Of a stretch of 6,440 nt of DNA, positions 1 to 6,192 are shown one piece after another. Positions within the stretch are counted from its first letter, which is position 1; every line of letters starts with the position of its first letter. Position numbers and translations under genes: made by a program. The stretch is from an uncultured Alistipes sp. (GTDB taxonomy: Bacteria; Bacteroidota; Bacteroidia; Bacteroidales; Rikenellaceae). The stretch lies in contig CAKVKI010000150.1 of the NCBI GenBank assembly GCA_934754975.1, forward strand, positions 1-6,440. The letters run 5' to 3'. The notes beneath the pieces are model-generated. The model saw nothing but the letters and a program-made list of their open reading frames with translations. It had not been told where the DNA came from and did not search any database.

Positions 1-1
1 G

Positions 2-604
2 CTTCATCGTGTTGATGAGGTAGCGTTTCGAGAAGATCGCCAGCCGGATGGTGTTGCTCAGCAGGATCAGCGAGATAATCAGCAGCGCGCCGCCGAAAAG
101 CAGCAGGACGAGCCGGATTTTGCCCACTGTGGCGTGCAGCCGCTCGGCCATCAGCGCGGGATAGCTGACCCGTTCGACGCCCGCGGTCTTCGAAATGCCG
201 GCGATGAAGCCGTCGAGGAGTTCCTTGTCGGCCGAATCGGCGGTGAGGGTCAGTTCGAACGAGTCGAGCAGCGGATTTTCGCCCAGGATCTCCTCGAATT
301 CGCTTTCGAACATCTTGCGGAATTCGGCGTCGTCGACTTTCTCCTCCTTCGAGACATAGGCGATGGTTGCGACCATCGCCTCCGCCGTGAGTTGCTTGTT
401 GAGCGCTTCGCGCTGTGTGTCCGTGATGCCGTTTTTGAGTTCGACGGTGACGGCGATGCTCTCCTGCAGGGTCTCGGCCACCTTCATCGCGGCGACCATC
501 AGGTAGCCTACCGATCCGAGCAGGAACAGTACCAGCATGATACTGACGGTCGATACGATATAGGAGTTGCGGACTTTCCGCTTCAATCGTTTGTCGTCTT
601 TCAT
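2..604 (-). CDS. ftsX: Cell division protein FtsX (permease), partial, C-terminus outside window
   Basis: FtsX is the inner-membrane partner of the ATPase FtsE. The FtsEX complex sits at the division site and activates peptidoglycan hydrolases through its periplasmic loop. I translated this gene by hand from the ATG at 604; 201 residues are visible. The basic cytoplasmic start (KDDKRLKRKVRNS) is followed by transmembrane segment 1 at about residues 15-38. A periplasmic domain follows at about 40-160, including an EEILGENPLLDSFEL stretch at 104-118 that is typical of FtsX. Transmembrane segment 2 is at about 163-182, followed by SNTIRLAIFSKR at 183-194. The family is usually about 290-300 residues, so about 90 residues with the last two membrane helices lie beyond the left edge. 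The start lies 4 bases after the yfhO stop, which implies co-transcription and probably translational coupling. In related Bacteroides genomes ftsX is commonly followed by a DUF3098 gene, uppP and truB; that cannot be tested here. The family call is firm. Confidence 0.9.
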   Translation of the reverse strand, partial: MKDDKRLKRKVRNSYIVSTVSIMLVLFLLGSVGYLMVAAMKVAETLQESIAVTVELKNGITDTQREALNKQLTAEAMVATIAYVSKEEKVDDAEFRKMFESEFEEILGENPLLDSFELTLTADSADKELLDGFIAGISKTAGVERVSYPALMAERLHATVGKIRLVLLLFGGALLIISLILLSNTIRLAIFSKRYLINTMK

Positions 605-608
605 AGCC

Positions 609-3098
609 TTATGCCTTTTTCTTGCGGAACCAATATATCAATGCCGCGGCGGCGCCGAGCAGGATCAGAAGCGACGAGACGAGCGTCACGGCTTCGGCCG
701 CGATCCAGCCCGGGGCGCGGAACCGCCACTCGACGGTGTGCGAGCCGGCGGGCAGTTTCATGGCGCGCAGCACATAATCGGCCCGGAAACAGGGCATCGC
801 TTCGCCGTCGACGTAGGCCCGCCAGCCGTGGTCGTAGAATATCTCCGAGAATACGGCGACCGACTCTTCGGGGACCGTGTATTCGTATTTCTGGTAATTG
901 GGCCGGTATTCCGTGAGCGCGATGCTGCGTACGAGGGTCGTGTCCGTTTGGCCGCCCGCCTGCCACTCTTCGGCGAACGCCTTGTCGGCGGGGGTGGCGA
1001 CGGCCGTTGTTTTCAGGTCGACGCTGCCCAGGAGGTCGATCTCCTGCTGCGGGGTGTCGGCCGCGACGATCCGGTCTACGAACCAGGCCGGGCCGTTGGC
1101 TGTCGCCCGGCGTACGGCCTGCGGCTGTCCGTCGTCGCCCGGGACGATCAGGTAGCGGGTGTTGAGCATATCGAGGACCGCGTCGTTGCGGTAGCTCAGG
1201 TAGCGGTCGATCAGGTCCTGATAGCGGGCCAGTTTGGCTCCGTGGTAGCCGCCGACCGAGCGGTGGAAATAGGAGGTCGTGGCGTCCTGGAACGGGCTGA
1301 CCGTGAGGTTGAAGACGCGAAAGCCCGGATCCTTGTCGGCCAGGATCGCCTTGTCGGCGGCCGTGGCCGTGATCTGGCGGCGGCGCGCCGAAATGAAATT
1401 GTCGTGCGAGAGGAACCGCAGGTCCACGGGAACGAGGTCCAGCAGCATCACCGCGCCGAGCAGCGCCGTGAGTACGTATTTGTTGATCCTGCGCAGGGCG
1501 AACAGCGCTACGCCCCCGGCTGCGAGCAGGATCATCAGCAGCGAACGCCATGCGTCGGCCTGCATCATCGAAGCGCGTTCCGCGGCCATGGCGTTGGCCG
1601 TGGCGATGCCCATTTCGGCATCCATGCCCCGGTCGAGGTAGTCCTGCATGTTGTTGGCCTTGAGTATCTGGTGGAACTGCTCGGTCATCATCGCCGCGCT
1701 GTCTTCGCGGCCGAAGTCGAAGAGCGACCCGCCTGCGACGGCGAGCAGCAGGCAGAGACCTCCCGTGACGCCGGCGGTCCAGCCGAGGGCTTTGAACAGG
1801 CGTGGGCGCGGGATTTCGTCGCGCCACAGCCGCATCAGCGCCAATGCGCCGAGCAGGGGGACGGTCCATTGCACGACGACCAGGGCCATCGAGACGGTGC
1901 GGAATTTATTGTAGCCGGGAAGCCAGTCGAAAGCCAGTTCGGTGAACCACATCAGGTTGCGGCCCCATGCCAGCAGGAGCGTCAGCGCCGAGACCGCCAC
2001 GATCCACCATTTGTTGCGTCCCCGGGCCAGGGCGATGCCCAATGCGGCCAGGAAAACCGCCGCGGCGCCGAGGTAGGTAGGACCGCCGGTGTAGGGCTGC
2101 GTGCCCCAGTAGGCGGGCAGCTGCTGTGCTGCGCCCCGCAGTCCGTAATTGTTGAGTACGGCGGCCACTTCGCCGTCGGGGGCGAAGGAGGTGCCCGATT
2201 CGCGGCCCATGAAGTCGGGAACCAGCAGGTTGAGGCTCTCCGTGCGGCCGTAGCTCCACGCCGTGGCGTAGTCGAGGGCCAGTCCGTTTTTGGACGTTTC
2301 GGCGGTCGAAGCCAGTTCGGAGCCGCCGCGCATGGTCTCCTTGGAGTGTTTGGCCGTGTACCAGAGGGGCGAGAAGTTCGACCCCACGGCCAGCAGGCCC
2401 GCGGCGGCGAGCAGGGCGGTGCGGAGTGCGAACTTGCGGAGGTGTTTTTCCCGGAAGGCCGTGATGCCTTCGCTGATCCAGAAGGCGGCCATCGCCAGCA
2501 GGAAGTAGTAGGTGATCTGCGGGTGGTTGGCGCCGATTTCGAGCGACGCCGTGAGCGCCGTGAGCGCGGCTCCCGCCCACATGTTGCCCCGCAGGGTCAT
2601 CCATGCGCCGCCCATCATCAGCGGAGCGTAGACCAGCGCCCACATTTTGGTGATATGTCCTGCGCCGATGATGAGCAGGAAATAGGTCGAAAGTCCGTAA
2701 GCCAGCGACGCGATGATGCCCACCCACGGATTGACGCCGAAGATCAGCAGCATGAGCCACATGGCGGTCATGGCGAAAAAGAGGAAGGCGGCGGGAGTGT
2801 CGATGATCTTGACGACCTGGCCGACGGTCCTCTTGACGATCTGCGCCGGGTAGGCCACGTTGATCAGGTAGGCGGGCATGCCGCCGAACATACGGCCCGT
2901 CCACTGGGGATCTTCGCCCGTGGCTTCGCGCATGTCGTTGATATCCTTGGCCATGCCTTCGTACTGCACCACGTCGTGCTGGGGAAGAACTTCGCCGCGG
3001 AACTGCGGGGCGAAATAGGCCGCGCTCACCACGAAGAAGACCGCGAGGGCCGCCGCTGCCGGCAGCAGCCGGCGTATGATCGTTTTCGAAGAATCCAT
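609..3098 (-). CDS. YfhO-family polytopic membrane protein (GT-C-like)
   Basis: This is a complete 829-residue integral membrane protein of the YfhO family (the Pfam YfhO family is named for the Bacillus protein). After a first membrane helix at about residues 11-31, the loop carries D42, Q45-Y46 and the stretch WTGRMFGGMPAY at 66-77, a conserved region in this family and reminiscent of the first outer loop of GT-C glycosyltransferases. Roughly a dozen hydrophobic segments follow. A non-membrane region after that includes SYFHRSVGGYHGAKL. Near the C-terminus there is the family-typical HGWRAYVDGE and LPAGSHTVEWRF, then a last helix and a basic RKKKA tail. The start is ATG at 3098, with no Shine-Dalgarno sequence, 105-120 bases downstream of a -7-like element. 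In Bacillus and Listeria, YfhO relatives act with a CsbB-type transferase and a flippase to glycosylate teichoic acid. Teichoic acid is absent in Bacteroidota and no such partners are visible here, so the substrate is unknown. The reading frame is intact. Confidence 0.88.
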   Translation of the reverse strand: MDSSKTIIRRLLPAAAALAVFFVVSAAYFAPQFRGEVLPQHDVVQYEGMAKDINDMREATGEDPQWTGRMFGGMPAYLINVAYPAQIVKRTVGQVVKIIDTPAAFLFFAMTAMWLMLLIFGVNPWVGIIASLAYGLSTYFLLIIGAGHITKMWALVYAPLMMGGAWMTLRGNMWAGAALTALTASLEIGANHPQITYYFLLAMAAFWISEGITAFREKHLRKFALRTALLAAAGLLAVGSNFSPLWYTAKHSKETMRGGSELASTAETSKNGLALDYATAWSYGRTESLNLLVPDFMGRESGTSFAPDGEVAAVLNNYGLRGAAQQLPAYWGTQPYTGGPTYLGAAAVFLAALGIALARGRNKWWIVAVSALTLLLAWGRNLMWFTELAFDWLPGYNKFRTVSMALVVVQWTVPLLGALALMRLWRDEIPRPRLFKALGWTAGVTGGLCLLLAVAGGSLFDFGREDSAAMMTEQFHQILKANNMQDYLDRGMDAEMGIATANAMAAERASMMQADAWRSLLMILLAAGGVALFALRRINKYVLTALLGAVMLLDLVPVDLRFLSHDNFISARRRQITATAADKAILADKDPGFRVFNLTVSPFQDATTSYFHRSVGGYHGAKLARYQDLIDRYLSYRNDAVLDMLNTRYLIVPGDDGQPQAVRRATANGPAWFVDRIVAADTPQQEIDLLGSVDLKTTAVATPADKAFAEEWQAGGQTDTTLVRSIALTEYRPNYQKYEYTVPEESVAVFSEIFYDHGWRAYVDGEAMPCFRADYVLRAMKLPAGSHTVEWRFRAPGWIAAEAVTLVSSLLILLGAAAALIYWFRKKKA

Positions 3099-3135
3099 AT
3101 TTCAAGTCGTTATCCGGATGTCGAAGACCGTGCAG

Positions 3136-3192
3136 GCTCAGGGCAGAGACCGGGCGCAGCCCGGATTCTGGCGGGGCGCAGCCTGTCTGAGC
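3136..3192 (-). other. Possible folded leader upstream of yfhO
   Basis: This part of the predicted yfhO 5' leader can form two nested stems. The outer stem pairs GCTCAG (3136-3141) with CTGAGC (3187-3192). The inner stem pairs CCGGGC (3150-3155) with GCCCGG (3159-3164) around a 3-base loop. The same stretch holds a 10-base direct repeat GGGCGCAGCC at 3152-3161 and 3174-3183, 22 bases apart. I recognise no known riboswitch or leader family. In G+C-rich DNA short stems like these can arise by chance, so this is only a candidate regulatory structure. Confidence 0.3.
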
Positions 3193-3209
3193 GAACATGT
3201 CAAGCTTCG

Positions 3210-3217
3210 CAAAGGTA
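3210..3217 (-). promoter_or_regulatory. Putative -7 element of the yfhO-ftsX promoter
   Basis: Read on the minus strand this is TACCTTTG, an exact match to the Bacteroidota primary-sigma -7 consensus TAnnTTTG. It lies upstream of the yfhO start and would give a leader of about 100-110 bases. I see no good TTTG/TTG -33 element at the usual spacing of about 19-21 bases upstream, so the call rests on the -7 match and its position. A second minus-strand TATCTTTG lies farther upstream at 3270-3277. Confidence 0.55.
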
Positions 3218-3260
3218 CGAAAAAACATTTACTTGACGAGCGGCGATTGCGAAAAATCAC

Positions 3261-3268
3261 TATCTTTG
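3261..3268 (+). promoter_or_regulatory. Putative -7 element of the polyprenyl synthase promoter
   Basis: TATCTTTG matches the Bacteroidota -7 consensus TAnnTTTG exactly, about 100 bases before the ATG at 3367. The expected start of transcription would be near 3275. Candidate TTG triplets upstream lie at 3233-3235 and 3247-3249, but neither is at the usual distance for a -33 element. The element forms the left arm of the 17-base palindrome described separately. Confidence 0.6.
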
Positions 3269-3277
3269 CCAAAGATA
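3261..3277. repeat. 17-base perfect palindrome over the promoter
   Basis: The sequence TATCTTTG-C-CAAAGATA is a perfect 8-base inverted repeat around one central base. Because the arm itself is a TAnnTTTG element, each strand carries a -7-like sequence here. The site could therefore support transcription in both directions, or act as a binding site for a dimeric regulator. The symmetry is directly visible; either role is inference. Confidence 0.5.
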
Positions 3278-3366
3278 TGCGGCGACCCGGTGTGCAGGGG
3301 GATTCCCCGAATCGGATATCGCTCCGGGCCGTGTTGCGTCCGTTGCCGCAGAACAGATTAGGTTTT

Positions 3367-4356
3367 ATGATTACACTCGATACGATCCGCAAACCCGTGA
3401 CTGCGGAACTGGAGGCGTTCGACGAATTCGTCGATCGTCAGTTCACGGCCGAGGGAGAACTGCTCTCCGATATGCTGCGTTACGCCCTGTCGTCGCGCGG
3501 CAAAGGGATCAGGCCGTTGCTGGTGCTGTTGTCGGCCGCGATGAATTCGCCGGTGAAAGAGGCGGCAAAAGGCCGCCGGGTGCATCTGGCCGCCATGCTC
3601 GTGGAGATGATTCACGTAGCTTCGCTGATTCACGACGATGTGATCGACGAGGCCGACATGCGCCGCGGCAAGCCTTCGGCCAATGCCCGCTGGCAGTCGC
3701 ACAAGGCGGTGATCCTGGGCGACTATATCCTGGCCCGCAACCTGAGCATCGGTCTTACGAGCGGCCAGTTCGACCTGGTGACGCATGTCTGCGGGTCGAT
3801 GGCGGCGCTCTGCGAGGGCGAGGTGCTGCAAAGCGAGTGCGCCGAGAAGCACACCATGACGCGGCAGGCGTACCTCGATATTATTTATAAGAAGACGGCG
3901 TGCCTGATCGGGGTCAGCGCTTCGGCCGGGGCGATGGCCGTGGGCGCTTCGCGGGAGAAGGTGGCGCTGATGCGGCGTTTCGGCGAAGCCGTGGGCATGG
4001 CCTTCCAGATACAGGACGACATCCTCGACTACATGCGCACGGCGCACACGGGGAAGCCTGCGAACAACGACCTGCGCGAAGGCAAGATCACCCTGCCGCT
4101 GCTGGCCGTGCTGGACAAAGTGCCGGCCGAACGCCGCGCGGAGCTGCTGGAGCGGCTGGCGTGCTGCCACGACGACGAGGAGTCGGTGGAGTGCCTGCAG
4201 CACACGGTCGAGAACGAAGGCGGGCTGACGTTCGCCGCCGAGGTGATGCGCAGCTATATCTCGCGGGCCGTGGAGATGCTCTCCGAATACGAAGCGTCGG
4301 ATTACCGCACGGCTTTGGCGAACCTCTGCGCCTACATTGCCGAACGGGACCGATAA
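3367..4356 (+). CDS. Polyprenyl (octaprenyl-type) diphosphate synthase
   Basis: This is a trans-isoprenyl diphosphate synthase of 329 residues. It extends an allylic diphosphate with isopentenyl diphosphate units in the cytoplasm, most likely to supply the side chain of menaquinone. All key elements are present: GKGIRP at 45-50 for isopentenyl diphosphate binding, the first aspartate-rich motif D90-D91-V-I-D94 followed by R99-R100, KT at 176-177, and the second aspartate-rich motif D217-D218-I-L-D221. The residues 5 and 4 positions before the first motif are A85 and S86. These are small rather than aromatic, which argues against a farnesyl synthase and for a medium or long product; the exact length cannot be read from sequence. 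The ATG at 3367 gives the normal family N-terminus (MITLDTIRKPV). An in-frame ATG at 3277 would add 30 unusual residues and overlaps the promoter palindrome, so I rejected it. Only a weak AGG precedes the chosen start. Confidence 0.93.
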   Translation: MITLDTIRKPVTAELEAFDEFVDRQFTAEGELLSDMLRYALSSRGKGIRPLLVLLSAAMNSPVKEAAKGRRVHLAAMLVEMIHVASLIHDDVIDEADMRRGKPSANARWQSHKAVILGDYILARNLSIGLTSGQFDLVTHVCGSMAALCEGEVLQSECAEKHTMTRQAYLDIIYKKTACLIGVSASAGAMAVGASREKVALMRRFGEAVGMAFQIQDDILDYMRTAHTGKPANNDLREGKITLPLLAVLDKVPAERRAELLERLACCHDDEESVECLQHTVENEGGLTFAAEVMRSYISRAVEMLSEYEASDYRTALANLCAYIAERDR

Positions 4357-4393
4357 ACCGGAAAACTCATTAACCTAAATTTCATAAAACTCG
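4357..4393 (+). promoter_or_regulatory. AT-rich leader before the sugar transporter
   Basis: This 37-base gap between the polyprenyl synthase stop and the transporter start is markedly more AT-rich than its surroundings and has no Shine-Dalgarno sequence, as is usual for translation starts in Bacteroidota. It contains a direct repeat AAAACTC at 4362-4368 and 4386-4392. TAAATTTC at 4376-4383 differs by one base from the TAnnTTTG element, but it is so close to the ATG at 4394 and so poorly supported upstream that I do not call it a promoter. Read-through from the upstream gene is the simpler reading. Confidence 0.3.
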
Positions 4394-5695
4394 ATGGAGA
4401 CAAAAAAACAAAATTACACCTTGCCGATCATTGTGATGATCTTCCTCTTCGGTATGATCTCATTCGTGACGAATCTGGCATCACCTATGGGCGACATCCT
4501 GAAGTATCAGTTCAATGTGCCCAACTGGATGGGAACCCTGGGCGTATTCGCGAATTTTATCGCTTATGCGATCATGGGCTATCCTGCCGGCAACATGCTG
4601 CAGAAGTACGGCTATAAGAAAACCGCGCTGGTCGCTATCGCCGTAGGTTTTATCGGCGTCGGTATCCAGACGCTTTCCGGCTCGGTAGAGAGTTTCGGCG
4701 TTTATCTGTTGGGAGCCTTCATCGCAGGTTTCTCCATGTGTTTGCTCAATACGGTCGTGAACCCGATGCTCAACAAGCTCGGCGGCGGCGGCAATAAAGG
4801 CAATCAGCTGATCCAGGCGGGAGGTTCGTTCAACTCGCTCTGCGGTACGGCAGTCATCATCCTGACCGGCCTGCTGATCCCCGAGGGTATCAAAAATGCG
4901 CAGATCAGCAACGTATTCCCGCTGATGTACGGCGCATTGGCCATTTTTGCATTCGCCTTCATCGTGATCGCACTGACGAATATTCCGGAGACCAAGAAAG
5001 CGGACAATAAGAAAGCGGTTGAAACTTCGAAGTACAGCCCGCTCTCGTTCCGTCATTTCATCCTGGGTTCCGTTGCGATTTTCGTGTATGTGGGTGTGGA
5101 AGTCGGGGTCCCCAATGTGCTGCAGAAGTGGCTGCAGAATCCTGAGCTGAATGTGCTGGGCAGCGGCGTGAATGTCGAGGCTATCGCAGGTTCGGTCGCC
5201 GCTACGTATTGGCTGCTGATGCTGGTCGGCAGGCTTTTGGGCGCCATGGTCGGCAGCAAAGTGTCGGCGAAAAGCATGCTGATGGTCGTATCTTCGGTCG
5301 GTTTGCTGCTGACGCTGGGAGCGATGTTTGCGCCGAACGTGCCGGTCAATCTTCCCGTTTTCAACGGTGCGGAAGGTTTCGGACTGGTCAATGTGCCGGT
5401 AAGTGCGGCGCTGTTGGTACTCGTCGGCCTGTGTACTTCGGTCATGTGGGGCGGTATTTTTAACCTGGCGGTCGAAGGCCTGGGTAAATATACGGAAAAG
5501 GCTTCCGGCATTTTCATGGCGCTGGTCTGCGGCGGCGGTATTCTTCCCCTGCTGCAAAACGGCATCGTCGATTTGACGGGCGGCGTAGGTTACCTGACCA
5601 GTTATTGGGTGATCGTAGCGGGTCTGGTCTATATGCTTTACTATGCGCTTATCGGTTCGAAGAACGTCAACAAAGATATTCCGGTGGAGGATTGA
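4394..5695 (+). CDS. Sugar transporter, major facilitator superfamily, FucP/GluP type
   Basis: This is a 433-residue inner-membrane transporter of the fucose/glucose-galactose:proton symporter branch of the major facilitator superfamily. It has about twelve hydrophobic segments, with a hydrophilic linker at about 198-217 (ETKKADNKKAVETSKYS) between the two six-helix halves. Family features are GNMLQKYGYKK at 66-76 (equivalent of motif A after helix 2), N123-P124 followed by a GNQLIQAGGSFNSLCG stretch at 136-151, VYVGVEVGV at 231-239 with a membrane-embedded E236, YWLLMLVGRLLGA at 272-284, and GKYTEKASGIF at 364-374 leading to GGGILPLLQNG at 380-390. The sugar cannot be assigned: no sugar kinase, isomerase or hydrolase gene is adjacent. 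It follows the polyprenyl synthase by 37 bases on the same strand, so the two may share a transcript, and it ends at a strong terminator. It uses more A- and T-ending codons than the neighbouring G+C-rich genes, which could reflect higher expression or different history. Confidence 0.88.
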   Translation: METKKQNYTLPIIVMIFLFGMISFVTNLASPMGDILKYQFNVPNWMGTLGVFANFIAYAIMGYPAGNMLQKYGYKKTALVAIAVGFIGVGIQTLSGSVESFGVYLLGAFIAGFSMCLLNTVVNPMLNKLGGGGNKGNQLIQAGGSFNSLCGTAVIILTGLLIPEGIKNAQISNVFPLMYGALAIFAFAFIVIALTNIPETKKADNKKAVETSKYSPLSFRHFILGSVAIFVYVGVEVGVPNVLQKWLQNPELNVLGSGVNVEAIAGSVAATYWLLMLVGRLLGAMVGSKVSAKSMLMVVSSVGLLLTLGAMFAPNVPVNLPVFNGAEGFGLVNVPVSAALLVLVGLCTSVMWGGIFNLAVEGLGKYTEKASGIFMALVCGGGILPLLQNGIVDLTGGVGYLTSYWVIVAGLVYMLYYALIGSKNVNKDIPVED

Positions 5696-5714
5696 TCCTG
5701 CGGTCGGAAAAACG

Positions 5715-5752
5715 AAAATCCCGGCGCCGTAACTCGGCGCCGGGATTTTTTT
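5715..5752 (+). terminator. Intrinsic terminator after the sugar transporter
   Basis: A perfect 15-base-pair stem (5715-5729 with 5735-5749) surrounds a 5-base loop TAACT. The stem is very G+C-rich at its core and ends in a run of seven T at 5746-5752. It starts 19 bases after the transporter stop codon. The left arm opens with AAAA, so weak activity on the opposite strand is possible. Confidence 0.93.
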
Positions 5753-6139
5753 AGCTGTCTGCCGGGGATGGACGGCGGATTTTTGCGGAGGGCGGGGGAG
5801 TGTTCTTGAAGAACGGTAAATTCGGTCGGCGGAATGGCGGGCCGGAAAAAACGGGGCTGGGGTATGTGTGCGGAGAGCCGCCGCTTGCGGCAGGGCGGCC
5901 GGATTGGGACGCAGATGATAGGCCGGACAGGAAGGGCCGGGCGGCGGCTTCGAATAGAAGACGGCGGATAAAAGAAGAGGCAGCCCGAACTGAAAAAATG
6001 GGATGGCGGCCCGGAATAAAAAACAGATAACCGGCCGGACTGAAAAAGCCGGACTGGGGGCCTGAATGAAAAGGACGGCAGATTGAATTGAAAGAACGAA
6101 ACGGCGGGGCGGAACGACAACCAAGCGTTGGGGCGGATA
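5753..6139. other. Gene-free, purine-rich spacer between convergent terminators
   Basis: This stretch of nearly 390 bases holds no gene I can support. It is bounded by the terminator of the rightward transporter and the terminator of the leftward rplS unit, so neither neighbour should transcribe through it. The plus strand is strongly purine-biased; my hand count for 6001-6120 is 86 of 120 bases. It contains a short perfect palindrome GTTCTT-G-AAGAAC at 5802-5814, a small G+C-rich hairpin around GCCGC...GCGGC near 5875-5895, and the degenerate repeat described next. No TAnnTTTG element, tRNA or known RNA family was recognised. Confidence 0.7.
5949..6138. repeat. Degenerate short repeat, about 20-27 base period
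   Basis: A motif resembling GGA(A/C)TGAAAAR preceded by GGC/CCG-rich bases recurs loosely with its core G at about 5952, 5967, 5987, 6014, 6038, 6064, 6085, 6112 and 6136. The spacings are 15, 20, 27, 24, 26, 21, 27 and 24 bases. The clearest copies are GGAATAAAAAAC (6013-6024), GGACTGAAAAAG (6037-6048) and TGAATGAAAAGG (6063-6074). Copies are too divergent and spacing too irregular for a CRISPR array. It could be a decayed tandem repeat, or compositional bias alternating G+C-rich and A-rich blocks. Confidence 0.4.
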
Positions 6140-6175
6140 AAAAAACAGGGAGACTCGAGAGTCTCCCTGTTTTTT
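6140..6175 (-). terminator. Intrinsic terminator after rplS, probably bidirectional
   Basis: A perfect 16-base-pair stem (6140-6155 with 6160-6175) surrounds the loop CGAG. The A run at 6139-6145 becomes a U tract on the minus-strand transcript, 18 bases after the rplS stop codon. The T run at 6170-6175 gives a U tract on the plus-strand transcript too, so it can end transcription in both directions and also protects rplS from rightward read-through. Confidence 0.92.
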
Positions 6176-6192
6176 CTTGCCGACTGCCCGGA

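Noticed and set aside
601..1869. Overlapping minus-strand open frame inside yfhO (422 codons)
   Set aside because: It is a frame-shifted shadow of yfhO, Arg/Pro/Gly-rich with no domain; the in-frame yfhO product is complete, so there is no reason to invoke a frameshift.
567..3236. A very long open frame on the plus strand opposite yfhO (889 codons)
   Set aside because: It is antisense to a clear membrane-protein gene. Its translation is a hydrophilic Arg/Gly/His/Gln-rich sequence without recognisable domains, the usual shadow of a gene with G+C-rich third positions.
3076..3366. N-terminal extension of the polyprenyl synthase, from the ATG at 3076 or at 3277
   Set aside because: The extension would cover the yfhO start region and both promoter elements, and its residues do not resemble the family; the ATG at 3367 gives the standard N-terminus and length.
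3900..4373. Second-frame open frame inside the polyprenyl synthase (157 codons)
   Set aside because: It is an Arg/Gly/Ala-rich shadow of a gene whose catalytic motifs lie in the other frame.
5800..6030. Plus-strand 76-codon frame with a GTG start in the spacer
   Set aside because: Arg/Gly/Lys-rich, low complexity, no promoter or leader, and lying directly behind a strong terminator.
5641..6120. Minus-strand frame of 159 codons across the spacer, with repeated Phe/Pro/Arg/Ser stretches
   Set aside because: It overlaps the transporter 3' end and terminator in antisense and is low-complexity. The apparent peptide repetition simply mirrors the degenerate DNA repeat.
4481..6124. Long minus-strand open frame opposite the sugar transporter (547 codons)
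   Set aside because: It runs antisense through the transporter, both arms of its terminator and the repeat-like spacer, and its product resembles no family.
5949..6138. CRISPR array
   Set aside because: The repeated motif is short and degenerate with irregular spacing, and there are no conserved direct repeats or cas genes in the window.
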